64,000 nucleotides of DNA. It comes from Hydractinia symbiolongicarpus. Taxonomy: Eukaryota; Cnidaria; Hydrozoa; Anthoathecata; Hydractiniidae. The DNA lies in the NCBI RefSeq assembly GCF_029227915.1, contig NC_079875.1, forward strand, positions 42,243,201 to 42,307,200, given 5' to 3'. A program made the position numbers and the translations under genes. Below are positions 22,530 to 34,152 of this stretch, one piece after another. Position 1 is the first letter of the stretch. Each line of letters starts with the position of its first letter. The notes under the pieces are model-generated. The model saw nothing but the letters and a program-made list of their open reading frames with translations. It searched no databases and was not told the DNA's origin.

Positions 22530-24355
22530 AACGATTTTTTAAATTATTTTTTCACCACTAAAACGCATAAGTCTTGTAGTTTTCAAAAATGTTTTCATTT
22601 TTGATGAGACGCTGAATGAAAGAGGTTTAATCGCCGGCAAACGAAAACCCGCGATTTCCCGTAAATCCCGGGCTTGGCTCGTATAGTCGAAAGTATACAA
22701 AGAAAGTACCCAGGGAATAAACTCATTTCCCAAACGATATTTTAAATTATTTTGTCACCACTAAAACGCATGAGACTTGTAGTTTTCAAAAGTGTTTTCA
22801 TTTTTGATAAGACGCTGAATGAAAGAGGTTTAATCGCCGGCAAACGAAAACCCGCGATTTTCCGTAAATCCCGGACTCGGCCCGTATAGTCAAAAGTATA
22901 CAAAGAAAGTACCCAGGGAGTAAACTCATTTTCAGAACGATTTTTAAAATTATTTTTTCACCACTAAAACGTATGAGACTTGTAGTTTTCAGAAATGTTT
23001 TCATTTTTGATGAGACGCTTAATGAATGTGGTTTAATCGCCGGCAAACGAAAACCCGCGATTTTTCGTAAATCCCGGGCTTGGCCCGTATAGTCGAATGT
23101 ATACAAAAAAAGTACCCTGTGAGTAAACTCATTTCCAAAACGATTTTTTAAATTATCTTTTCACCACTAAAACGCGTGAGAATTGTAGTTTTTAAAAATG
23201 TTTTTATTTTTGATGAGACGCTGAATAAAAGAAGTTTAATCGACGGCAAACGAAAACCCGCCATTTCCCGTAAACCCGGAGTCGGCCCGTATAGTCAAAA
23301 GTATACAAAGAAGGTACCCAGGGAGTAAACTCATTTCCCGAACGATTTTTTAAATTATTTTTTCACCACTAAAACGCATAAGTCTTGTAGTTTTCAAAAA
23401 TGTTTTCATTTTTGATGAGACGCTGAATGAAGGAGGTTTAATCGCCGGGAAACGAAAACCCGCGATTTCCCGTAAATCCCGGGCTTGGCTCGTATAGTCG
23501 AAAGTATACAAAGAAAGTACCCAGGGAGTAAACTCATTTCCCAAACGATATTTTAAATTATTTTGTCACCACTAAAACGCATGAGACTTGTAGTTTTCAG
23601 AAGTGTTTTCATTTTTGATAAGACGCTGAATGAAAGAGGTTTAATCGCCGGCAAACGAAAACCCGCGATTTTCCGTAAATCCCGGACTCGGCCCGTATAG
23701 TCAAAAGTATACAAAGAAAGTACCCAGGGAGTAAACTCATTTTCAGAACGATTTTTAAAATTATTTTTTCACCACTAAAACGTATGAGACTTGTAGTTTT
23801 CAGAAATGTTTTCATTTTTGATAAGACGCTTAATGAATGTGGTTTAATCGCCGTCAAACGAAAACCCGCGATTTTCCGTAAATCCCGGGCTTGGCTCGTA
23901 TAGTCGAAAGTATACAAAGAAAGTACCCAGGGAGTAAACTCATTTCCCAAACGATATTTTAAATTATTTTGTCACCACTAAAACGCATGAGACTTGTAGT
24001 TTTCAGAAGTGTTTTCATTTTTGATAAGACGCTGAATGAAAGAGGTTTAATCGCCGGCAAACGAAAACCCGCGATTTTCCGTAAATCCCGGACTCGGCCC
24101 GTATAGTCAAAAGTATACAAAGAAAGTACCCAGGGAGTAAACTCATTTTCAGAACGATTTTTAAAATTATTTTTTCACCACTAAAACGTATGAGACTTGT
24201 AGTTTTCAGAAATGTTTTCATTTTTGATAAGACGCTTAATGAATGTGGTTTAATCGCCGTCAAACGAAAACCCGCGATTTTCCGTAAATCCCGGGCTTGG
24301 CCCGTATAGTCGAATGTATACAAAAAAAGTACCCTGTGAGTAAACTCATTTTTAA
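22530..24355. repeat. I J K A I block followed by a 406-bp J-K dimer in tandem
   Basis: I, J, K, A and I start at 22530, 22733, 22936, 23139 and 23341. Two J-K dimers follow, 23544-23949 and 23950-24355, at an exact offset of 406 bp. They share private changes ('cagaagtgttttc', 'gataagacgc', 'atcgccgtcaaac'). The K of the first dimer ends like an I monomer ('ggctcgtatagtcgaaag'), the expected mark of the exchange that duplicated it. J copies here have the intact 'gagacttgtag'. Confidence 0.8.
23063..23079 (+). other. Best CENP-B-box-like 17-mer in the window
   Basis: The mammalian CENP-B box core is nTTCGnnnnAnnCGGGn. Here the sequence reads TTCG at 23064-23067, four bases, T in place of A, two bases, then CGGG at 23075-23078: eight of nine core bases. 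The matching place in ordinary monomers (positions 128-144) reads CCCG, CTCG or TCCG in the first part and matches six or seven of nine. I see a resemblance only; binding by any CENP-B or pogo-type protein is unproven. Confidence 0.35.
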
Positions 24356-26184
24356 AACGATTTTTTAAATTATCTTTTCACCACTAAAACGCATGAGACT
24401 TGTAGTTTTTAAAAATGTTTTCATTTTTGATGAGACGCTTAATGAAAGTGGTTTAATCGCCGGCAAACGAAAACCCGCGATTTCCCGTAAATCCCGGGCT
24501 TGGCACGTATAGTCGAATGTAAACAAAGAAAGTACCCAGTGAGTAAACTCATTTTCCGAACGATTTTTTAAATTATTTTTTCACCACTAAAACGCATGAG
24601 ACTTGTAGTTTTCAAAAAATTTTTTCATTTTTGATGAGACGGTTAATGAAAGGGGTTTAATCGCCAGCAAACGAAAACCCGCGATTTCTCGTAAATCCCG
24701 GGCTTGGCCCGTATAGTCAAAAGTATACAAAGAAAGTACCCAGGGTGTAAACTCATTTCCCGAACGATTTTTTAAATTATTATTTCACCACTAAAGCCCA
24801 TGAGACTTGTAGTTTTCAAAAATGTTTTCATTTTTGATGAGACTCCGAATAAAAGAAGTTTAATCGCCGTCAAACGAAAACCCGCGATTTCCCGAAAATC
24901 CCGGGCTTGGCCCGTATAGTCAAAAGTATACGAAGAAAGTACCCAGGGGGTAAACTCCTTTCCCAAATGATTTTTTAAATTATTTTGTCACCACTAAAAC
25001 GCATGAGACTTGTTGTTTTCAAAAGTGTTTTCATTTTTGATGGGACGCTGAATAAAAGAAGTTTAATCGCCGGCAAACGAAAACCCGCGATTTCCCGTAA
25101 ATCCCGGGCTTGGCCCGTATAGTTGAATGTATCTAAAGAAAGTACCCAGGGAGTAAACTCATTTCTCGAACGATTTTTTAAATTATTTTTTCTCCACTAA
25201 AACGCATGAGATTTGCAGTTTTCAAAAATGTTTTCATTTTTGATGAGACGCTTAATGAAAGGGGTTTATTCTGCGGAAAATGAAAAGCCGCGATTTCCCG
25301 TAATTCACGGGTTTAGCCCGTATAGTCGAATGTATACAAAGAAAGTACCCTGTGAGTAAACTCATTTCCAGAACGATTTTTTAAATTATTTTTTCACCAC
25401 TAAAACGCATAAGACTTGTAGTTTTTAAAAATGTTTTCATTTTTGATGAGACGCTGAATGAAAGAGGTTTAATCGCCGGCAAACGAAAACCCGCGATTTC
25501 CCGTAAATCCCGGGCTTGGCACGTATAGTCGAATGTAAACAAAGAAAGTACCCAGTGAGTAAACTCATTTTCCGAACGATTTTTTAAATTATTTTTTCAC
25601 CACTAAAACGCATGAGACTTGTAGTTTTCAAAAATTTTTTTCATTTTTGATGAGACGGTTAATGAAAGGGGTTTAATTGCCAGCAAACGAAAACCCGCGA
25701 TTTCTCGTAAATCCCGGGCTTGGCCCGTATAATCAAAAGTATACAAAGAAAGTACCCACGGTGTAAACTCATTTCCCGAACGATTTTTTAAATTATTATT
25801 TCACCACTAAAGCCCATGAGACTTGTAGTTTTCAAAAATGTTTTCATTTTTGATGAGACTCCGAATAAGAGAAGTTTAATCGCCGGCAAACGAAAACCCG
25901 CGATTTCCCGTAAATCCCGGGCTTGGCCCGTATAGTTGAATGTATCTAAAGAAAGTACCCAGGGAGTAAACTCATTTCTCGAACGATTTTTTAAATTATT
26001 TTTTCTCCACTAAAACGCATGAGATTTGCAGTTTTCAAAAATGTTTTCATTTTTGATGAGACGCTTAATGAAAGGGGTTTATTCTGCGGAAAATGAAAAG
26101 CCGCGATTTCCCGTAATTCACGGGTTTAGCCCGTATAGTCGAATGTATACAAAGAAAGTACCCTGTGAGTAAACTCATTTCCAG
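24356..26184. repeat. 5-monomer tandem duplication (offset 1,016 bp), second copy one monomer short
   Basis: Copy 1 runs A/B, H, D, E, F (24356, 24559, 24763, 24966, 25169). Copy 2 runs G/B, H, D/E, F (25372, 25575, 25779, 25982). Shared private variants include 'ggcacgtatag' and 'gaatgtaaac', 'cccagtgag' and, in F, 'ttattctgcgg' with 'cgtaattcacggg'. In copy 2, D and E are fused into one monomer (25779-25981). Confidence 0.8.
25779..25981. repeat. D/E hybrid monomer
   Basis: The left part is D ('ttatttcacc', 'aagcccatg', 'gactccgaat'). The right part is E ('atcgccggc', 'gttgaatgtatc', 'catttctcg'). In the preceding copy these are two adjacent monomers (24763 and 24966). The fusion point lies near monomer position 85-105. 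It explains the 813-bp spacing of the two F monomers, one monomer less than the 1,016-bp spacing of H. Confidence 0.8.
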
Positions 26185-27198
26185 AACGATTTTTTAAATT
26201 ATTTTTTCACCACTAAAACGCATAAGACTTGTAGTTTTTAAAAATGTTTTCATTTTTGATGAGACGCTGAATGAAAGAGGTTTAATCGCCGGCAAACGAA
26301 AACCCGCGATTTCCCGTAAATCCCGGGCTTGGCTTGTATAGTCGAAAGTATACAAAGAAAGTACACAGGGAGTAAACTCATTTCCCAAACGATATTTTAA
26401 ATTATTTTGTCACCACCAAAACGCATGAGACTTGTAGTTTTTAAAAATGTTTTCATTTTTGATGAGACGCTGAATAAAAGAAGTTTAATCGACGGCAAAC
26501 GAAAACCCGCCATTTCCCGTAAACCCGGACTCGGCCCGTATAGTCAAAAGTATACAAAGAAGGTACCCAGGGAGTAAACTCATTTCCCGAACGATTTTTT
26601 AAATTATTTTTTCACCACTAAAACGCATTAGACTTGTAGTTTTCAGAAATGTTTTCATTTTTGATGAGACGCTTAATGAAAGTGGTTTAATCGCCGGCAA
26701 ACGAAAACCCGCGATTTCCCGTAAATCCCGGGCTTGGCCCGTATAGCCCAATGTAAACAAAGAAAGTACCCAGGGAGTAAACTCATTTTCCGAACGATTT
26801 TTTAAATTATTTTTTCACCACTAAAACGCATGAGACTTGTAGTTTTCAAATATTTTTTCATTTTTGATGAGACGGTTAATGAAAGGGGTTTAATCGCCAG
26901 CAAACGAAAACCCGCGATTTCTCGTAAATCCCGGGCTTGGCCCGTATAGTCAAAAGTATACAAAGAAAGTACCCAGGGTGTAAACTCATTTCCCGAACGA
27001 TTTTTTAAATTATTATTTCACCACTAAAGCTCATGAGACTTGTAGTTTTCAAAAATGTTTTTATTTTTGATGAGACTCCGAATAAAAGAAGTTTAATCGC
27101 CGTCAAACGAAAACCCGCGATTTCCCGAAAATCCCGGGCTTGGCCCGTATAGTCAAAAGTATACAAAGAAAGTACCCAGGGGGTAAACTCATTTCCCA
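26185..27198. repeat. Five monomers: G/I, J/A, B, H, D
   Basis: The monomer at 26388 starts as J ('gatattttaaatt', 'ttgtcacc') and continues as A ('tttttaaaaatg', 'atcgacggc', 'cgccatttcc'). The H monomer has an altered A/T junction ('caaatattttttc'). The D at 26996 has 'aagctcatgag' and leads into the trimer array. No longer-range copy of this exact string was recognised. Confidence 0.65.
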
Positions 27199-29025
27199 AA
27201 TGATTTTTTAAATTATTTTGTCACCACTAAAACGCATGAGACTTGTAGTTTTCAAAAGTGTTTTCATTTTTGATGGGACGCTGAATAAAAGAAGTTTAAT
27301 CGCCGGCAAACGAAAACCCGCAATTTCCCGTAAATCCCGGGCTTGGCCCGTATAGTCGAATGTATACAAAGAAAGTACCCTGCGAGTAAACTCATTTCCA
27401 GAACGATGTTTTAAATTATTTTTTCACTACTAAAACGCATAAGACTTGTAGTTTTCAAAAATGTTTTCATATTTGATGGGACGCTGAATAAAAGAAGTTT
27501 AATCCCCGGCAAACGAAAACCTGCGATTTCCCGTAAATCCAGGACTCAGCCCGTATAGTCAAAAGTATACAAAGAAAGTACCCAGGGTGTAAACTCATTT
27601 CCCGAACGATTTTTTAAATTATTATTTCACCACTAAAGCCCATGAGACTTGTAGTTTTCAAAAATGTTTTCATTTTTGATAAGACTCCGAATAAAAGAAG
27701 TTTAATCGCCGTCAAACGAAAACATGCGATTTCCCGAAAATCCCGGGCTTGGCCCGTATAGTCAAAAGTATACAAAGAAAGTACCCAGGGGGTAAACTCA
27801 TTTCCCAAATGATTTTTTAAATTATTTTGTCACCACTAAAACGCATGAGACTTGTAGTTTTCAAAAGTGTTTTCATTTTTGATGGGACGCTGAATAAAAG
27901 AAGTTTAATCGCCGGCAAACGAAAACCCGCAATTTCCCGTAAATCCCGGGCTTGGCCCGTATAGTCGAATGTATACAAAGAAAGTACCCTGCGAGTAAAC
28001 TCATTTCCAGAACGATGTTTTAAATTATTTTTTCACTACTAAAACGCATAAGACTTGTAGTTTTCAAAAATGTTTTCATATTTGATGGGACGCTGAATAA
28101 AAGAAGTTTAATCCCCGGCAAACGAAAACCTGCGATTTCCCGTAAATCCAGGACTCAGCCCGTATAGTCAAAAGTATACAAAGAAAGTACCCAGGGTGTA
28201 AACTCATTTCCCGAACGATTTTTTAAAATATTATTTCACCACTAAAGCCCATGAGACTTGTAGTTTTCAAAAATGTTTTCATTTTTGATAAGACTCCGAA
28301 TAAAAGAAGTTTAATCGCCGTCAAACGAAAACATGCGATTTCCCGAAAATCCCGGGCTTGGCCCGTATAGTCAAAAGTATACAAAGAAAGTACCCAGGGG
28401 GTAAACTCATTTCCCAAATGATTTTTTAAATTATTTTGTCACCACTAAAACGCATGAGACTTGTAGTTTTCAAAAGTGTTTTCATTTTTGATGGGACGCT
28501 GAATAAAAGAAGTTTAATCGCCGGCAAACGAAAACCCGCAATTTCCCGTAAATCCCGGGCTTGGCCCGTATAGTCGAATGTATACAAAGAAAGTACCCTG
28601 CGAGTAAACTCATTTCCAGAACGATGTTTTAAATTATTTTTTCACTACTAAAACGCATAAGACTTGTAGTTTTCAAAAATGTTTTCATATTTGATGGGAC
28701 GCTGAATAAAAGAAGTTTAATCCCCGGCAAACGAAAACCTGCGATTTCCCGTAAATCCAGGACTCAGCCCGTATAGTCAAAAGTATACAAAGAAAGTACC
28801 CAGGGTGTAAACTCATTTCCCGAACGATTTTTTAAAATATTATTTCACCACTAAAGCCCATGAGACTTGTAGTTTTCAAAAATGTTTTCATTTTTGATAA
28901 GACTCCGAATAAAAGAAGTTTAATTGCCGTCAAACGAAAACCCACGATTTCCCGAAAATCCCGGGCTTGGCCCGTATAGTCAAAAGTATACAAAGAAAGT
29001 ACCCAGGGGGTAAACTCATTTCCCA
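27199..29025. repeat. 609-bp E-C-D trimer, three tandem copies
   Basis: Copies are 27199-27807, 27808-28416 and 28417-29025. Each holds E ('cccgcaatttcccg', a private change), C ('catatttgatggg', 'atccccgg') and D ('gataagactccg'). The first two D monomers share 'aaacatgcgattt'; the second and third share 'ttttaaaatatt'. The copies are almost identical to one another, so the expansion is recent. Confidence 0.9.
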
Positions 29026-29431
29026 AGTGATTTTATAAATTATTTTGTCACCACTAAAACGCATGAGACTTGTAGTTTTCAAAAGTGTTTTCATTTTTGA
29101 TGGGACGCTGAATAAAAGAAGTTTAATCGCCGGCAAACGAAAACCCACGATTTCCCGTAAATCCCGGGCTTGGCCCGTATAGTTGAATGTATCTAAAGAA
29201 AGTACCCAGGGAGAAAACTCATTTCTCGAACGATTTTTTAAATTATTTTTTCTCCACTAAAACGCATGAGATTTGTAGTTTTCAAAAATGTTTTCATTTT
29301 TGATGAGACGCTTAATGAAAGTGGTTTATTCGGCGGAAAATGAAAAGCCGCGATTTCCCGTAAATCACGGGTTTGGCCCGTATAGTCGAATGTATACAAA
29401 GAAAGTACCCTGTGAGTAAACTCATTTCCAG
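29026..29431. repeat. E-F pair between the trimer array and the large duplication
   Basis: E at 29026 starts 'aagtgattttataaatt' and F at 29229 carries 'ttctccac', 'ttattcggcgg' and 'aatcacggg'. As almost everywhere in the window, E is followed by F. The 'ttttataaa' variant is private to this E monomer. Confidence 0.75.
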
Positions 29432-29467
29432 AACGATTTTTTAAATTATTTTTTCACCACTAAAACG

Positions 29468-32400
29468 CATAAGACTTGTAGTTTTTAAAAATGTTTTCAT
29501 TTTTGATGAGACGCTGAATAAAAGAAGTTTAATCGCCAGCAAACGAAAACCCACGATTTCCCGAAAATCCCGGGCTTGGCCCGTATAGTCGAATGTATAC
29601 AAAGAAAGTACACAGGGAGTAAACTCATTTCCCGAACGATTTTTTGAATTATTTTTTCACCACTAAAACGCATGAGACTTGTAGTTTTCAAAAATGTTTT
29701 CATTTTTGATGAGACGCTTAATAAAAGGGGTTTAATCGCCGGCAAACGAAAACCCGCGATTTCCCGTAAATCCCGGGCTTGGCCTGTATAGTCGAATGTA
29801 TACAAAGAAAGTACCCTGTAAGTAAACTCATTTCCAGAACGATTTTTTAAATTATTTTTTCATCACTAAAACGCATAAGTCTTGTAGTTTTCAAAAATGT
29901 TTTCATTTTTGATGAGACGCTGAATGAAAGAGGTTTAATCGCCGGCTAACGAAAACCCGCGATTTCCCGTAAATCCCGGACTCGGCCCGTATAGTCAAAA
30001 GTATACAAAGAAAGTACCCAGGGAGTAAACTCATTTTCAGAACGATTTTTAAAATTATTTTTTCACCACTAAAACGTATGAGACTTGTAGTTTTCAGAAA
30101 TGTTTTCATTTTTGATGAGACGCTTAATGAATGTGGTTTAATCGCCGTCAAACGAAAACCCGCGATTTTCCGTAAATCCCCGGTTTGGCCCGTATAGTCG
30201 AATGTATACAAAGAAAGTACCCTGTGAGTAAACTCATTTCCAAAACGATTTTTTAAATTATCTTTTCACCACTAAAACGCATGAGACTTGTAGTTTTTAA
30301 AAATGTTTTCATTTTTGATGAGACGCTGAATAAAAGAAGTTTAATCGACGGCAAACGAAAACCCGCCATTTCCCGTAAACCCCGGACTCGGCCCGTATAG
30401 TCAAAAGTATATAAAGAAAGTACCCAGGGAGTAAACTCATTTCCCGAACGATTTTTTAAATTATTTTTTCACCACTAAAACGCATTAGACTTGTAGTTTT
30501 CAGAAATGTTTTCATTTTTGATGAGACGCTTAATGAAAGTGGTTTAATCGCCGGCAAACGAAAACCCGCCATTTCCCGTAAATCCCAGGCTTGGCCCGTA
30601 TAGTCGAATGTATACAAAGAAAGTATTCAGGGAGTAAACTCATTTCCCGAACGATTTTTTAAATTATTTTTTCACCACTAAAACGCATGAGACTTGTAGT
30701 TTTCAAAAAAATTTTTCATTTTTGATAAGACTCCGAATAAAAGAAGTTTAATCACCGTCAAACGAAAACCCGCGATGTCCCAAAAATCCCGGGCTTGGCC
30801 CGTATAGTCAAAAGTATACAAAGAAAGTACCCAGGGGGTAAACTCATTTCCCAAATGATTTTTTAAATTATTTTTTCACCACTAAAACCCATAAGACTTG
30901 TAGTTTTCAAAAATGTTTTCATTTTGGATGAGACGCTGAATAAAAGAAGTTTAATCGCCGGCAAACGAAAACCCGCGACTTCCCGTAAATCCCTAGCTTG
31001 GCCTGTATAGTCGAATGTATACAAAGAAAGTACCCAGGGAGTAAACTCATTTCCCGAACGATTTTTTAAATTATTTTTTCACCACTAAAACGCATAAGAC
31101 TTGTAGTTTTCAAAAATGTTTTCATTTTTGATGAGACGCTGAATTAAAGAAGTTTAATCGCCGTCAAACGAAAACCCGCGATGTCCCAAAAATCCCGGGC
31201 TTGGCCCGTATAGTCAAAAGTATGCAAAGAAAGTACCCAGGGGGTAAACTCATTTTCCAAATGATTTTTTAAATTATTTTGTCACCACTAAAACGCATGA
31301 GACTTGTAGTTTTCAAAAGTGTTTTCATTTTTGATGGGACGCTGAATAAAAGAAGTTTAATCGCCAGCAAACGAAAACCCACGATTTCCCGAAAATCCCG
31401 GGCTTGGCCCGTATAGTCAAAAGTATACAAAGAAAGTACCCAGGGAGTAAACTCATTTCCCAAATGATTTTTTAAATTATTTTGTCACCACTAAAACGCA
31501 TGAGACTTGTAGTTTTCAAAAGTGTTTTCATTTTTGATGGGACGCTGAATAAAAGAAGTTTAATCGCCGGCAAACGAAAACCCGCGATTTCCCGTAAATC
31601 CCGGGCTTGGCCCGTATAGTTGAATGTATCTAAAGAAAGTACCCAGGGAGTAAACTCATTTCCCGAACGATTTTTTAAATTATTTTTTCTCCACTAAAAC
31701 GCATAAGACTTGTAGTTTTCAAAAGTGTTTTCATTTTTGATGGGACGCTGAATAAAAGAAGTTTAATCGCCGGCAAACAAAAACCCGCGATTTCCCGTAA
31801 ATCCCGGGCTTGGCCCGTATAGTTGAATGTATCTAAAGAAAGTACCCAGGGAGTAAACTCATTTCCCGAACGATTTTTTAAATTATTTTTTCTCCACTAA
31901 AACGCATAAGACTTGTAGTTTTTAAAAAAGTTTTCATTTTTGATGAGACGCTGAATAAAAGAAGTTTAATTGCCAGCAAACGAAAACCTACGATTTCCCG
32001 AAAATCCCAGGCTTGGCCCGTATAGTCGAATGTATACAAAGAAAGTACGCAGGGAGTAAACTCATTTCCCGAACGATTTTTTGAAATATTTTTTCACCAC
32101 TAAAACGCATGAGACTTGTAGTTTTCAAAAATGTTTTCATTTTTGATAAGACGCTTAATAAAAGGGGTTTAATCGCCGGCAAACGAAAACCCGCGATTTC
32201 CCGTAAATCCTGGGCTTGGCCTGTATAGTCGAATGTATACAAAGAAAGTATCCTGTAAGTAAACTCATTTCCAGAACGATTTTTTAAATTATTTTTTCTC
32301 CACTAAAACGCATAAGACTTGTAGTTTTTAAAAAAGTTTTCATTTTTGATGAGACGCTGAATAAAAGAAGTTTAATTGCCAGCAAACGAAAACCTACGAT

Positions 32401-34152
32401 TTCCCGAAAATCCCAGGCTTGGCCCGTATAGTCGAATGTATACAAAGAAAGTACCCAAGGAGTAAACTCATTTTCAGAACGATTTTTAAAATTATTTTTT
32501 CACCACTAAAACGTATGAGACTTGTAGTTTTCAGAAATGTTTTCATTTTTGATGAGACGCCTAATGAATGTGGTTTAATCGCCGGCAAACGAAAACCCGC
32601 GATTTTCCGTAAATCCCGGGCTTGGCCCGTATAGTCGAATGTATACAAAGAAAGTACCCTGTGAGTAAACTCATTTCCAAAACGATTTTTTAAATTATCT
32701 TTTCACCACTAAAACGCATGAGACTTGTAGTTTTTAAAAATGTTTTCATTTTTGATGAGACGCTGAATAAAAGAAGTTTAATCGACGGCAAACGAAAACC
32801 CGCCATTTCCCGTAAACCCCGGACTCGGCCCGTATAGTCAAAAGTATACAAAGAAAGTACCCAGGGAGTAAACTCATTTCCCGAACGATTTTTTAAATTA
32901 TTTTTTCACCACTAAAACGCATTAGACTTGTAGTTTTCAGAAATGTTTTCATTTTTGATGAGACGGTTAATGAAAGGGGTTTAATCGCCGGCAAACGAAA
33001 ACCCGCGATTTCTCGTAAATCCCGGGCTTGGCCCGTATAGTTGAATGTATACAAAGAAAGTACCCAGGGAGTAAACTCATTTCCCGAACGATTTTTTAAA
33101 TTATTTTTTCACCACTAAAACGCATAAGACTTGTAGTTTTCAAAAATGTTTTCATTTTTGATAAGACTCCGAATAAAAGAAGTTTAATCACCGTCAAACG
33201 AAAACCCGCGATGTCCCAAAAATCCCGGGCTTGGCCCGTATAGTCAAAAGTATACAAAGAAAGTACCCAGGGGGTAAACTCATTTCCCAAATGATTTTTT
33301 AAATTATTTTGTCACCACTAAAACGCATGAGACTTGTAGTTTTCAAAAGTGTTTTCATTTTTGATGGGACGCTGAATAAAAAAAGTTTAATCGGCGGCAA
33401 ACGAAAACCCGCGATTTCCCGTAAATCCCGGGCTTGGCCCGTATAGTTGAATGTATCTAAAGAAAGTACCCAGGGAGTAAACTCACTTCCCGAACGATTT
33501 TTTAAATTATTTTTTCTTCACTAAAACGCATGAGATTTGTAGTTTTCAAAAATGTTTTCATTTTTGATGAGACGCTTAAGGAAAAGGGTTTATTCGGCGG
33601 AAAATGAAAAGCCGCGATTTCTCGTAAATCACGGGTTTGGCCCGTATAGTCGAATGTATACAAAGAAAGTACCCTGTGAGTAAACTCATTTCCAGAACGA
33701 CTTTTTAAATTATTTTTTCACCACTAAAACGCATAAGACTTGTAGTTTTTAAAAATGTTTTCATTTTTGATGAGACGCTGAATAAAAGAAGTGTAATCGC
33801 CGGCAAACGAAAACCCACAGTTTCCCGAAAATCCCGGGCTTGGCCCGTATAGTCGAATGTATACAAAGAAAGTACCCAGGGAGTAAACTCATTTCCCGAA
33901 CGATTTTTTAAATTATTTTTTCACCACTAAAACGCATGAGACTTGTAGTTTTCAAAAAATTTTTTCATTTTTGATGAGACGGTTAATGAAAGGGGTTTAA
34001 TAGCCGGCAAACTAAAACCCGCGATTTCTCGTAAATCCCGGGCTTGGCCCGTATAGTCGAATGTATACAAAGAAAGTACCCTGTGAGTAAACTCATTTCC
34101 AGAACGATGTTTTAAATTATTTTTTCACCACTAAAACGCATAAGACTTGTAG
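29468..34152. repeat. Large segmental duplication, first copy (about 4.7 kb)
   Basis: This stretch of about 23 monomers matches 35762-40446 at a constant offset of 6,294 bp (31 x 203 + 1). Shared private variants include 'tatataaagaaag' (30409), 'aaagtattcaggg' (30623), 'agtatgcaaag' (31220), 'aaaaaagttttc' (31925), 'aaatattttttcacc' (32083) and 'gaacgacttttt' (33695). The matching order includes I/J, K, A, B, D, N-like, D, E, E, G, L, then K, A, B/H, D, E, F, G, H. One patch (32299-32443) does not match and is annotated separately. Confidence 0.88.
32299..32443. repeat. Conversion-like patch inside the large duplication
   Basis: The sister copy (38593-38737) and equivalent places near 43264 and 53840 are I/J type ('ttcatcac', 'aagtcttg', 'aaagaggttt', 'ggactcgg'). 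Here the sequence is instead G type ('ttctccac', 'aaaaaagttttc', 'aattgccagc', 'cctacgattt', 'cccaggcttgg'). It is the same as the monomer exactly 406 bp upstream (31893-32037). Both flanks match the sister copy, so length and register are unchanged. A non-reciprocal transfer from two monomers upstream is the simplest reading. Confidence 0.8.

Noticed and set aside
23609-23950. Longest open frame (113 codons, minus strand) and the many similar 61-102-codon frames
   Set aside because: They recur at fixed places in the monomer, differ only as the repeat differs, and are mostly on one strand because one antisense frame happens to lack stops. The 203-bp period is not a multiple of three, so frames are lost at the next monomer. 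No start context, domain or codon bias supports a protein.
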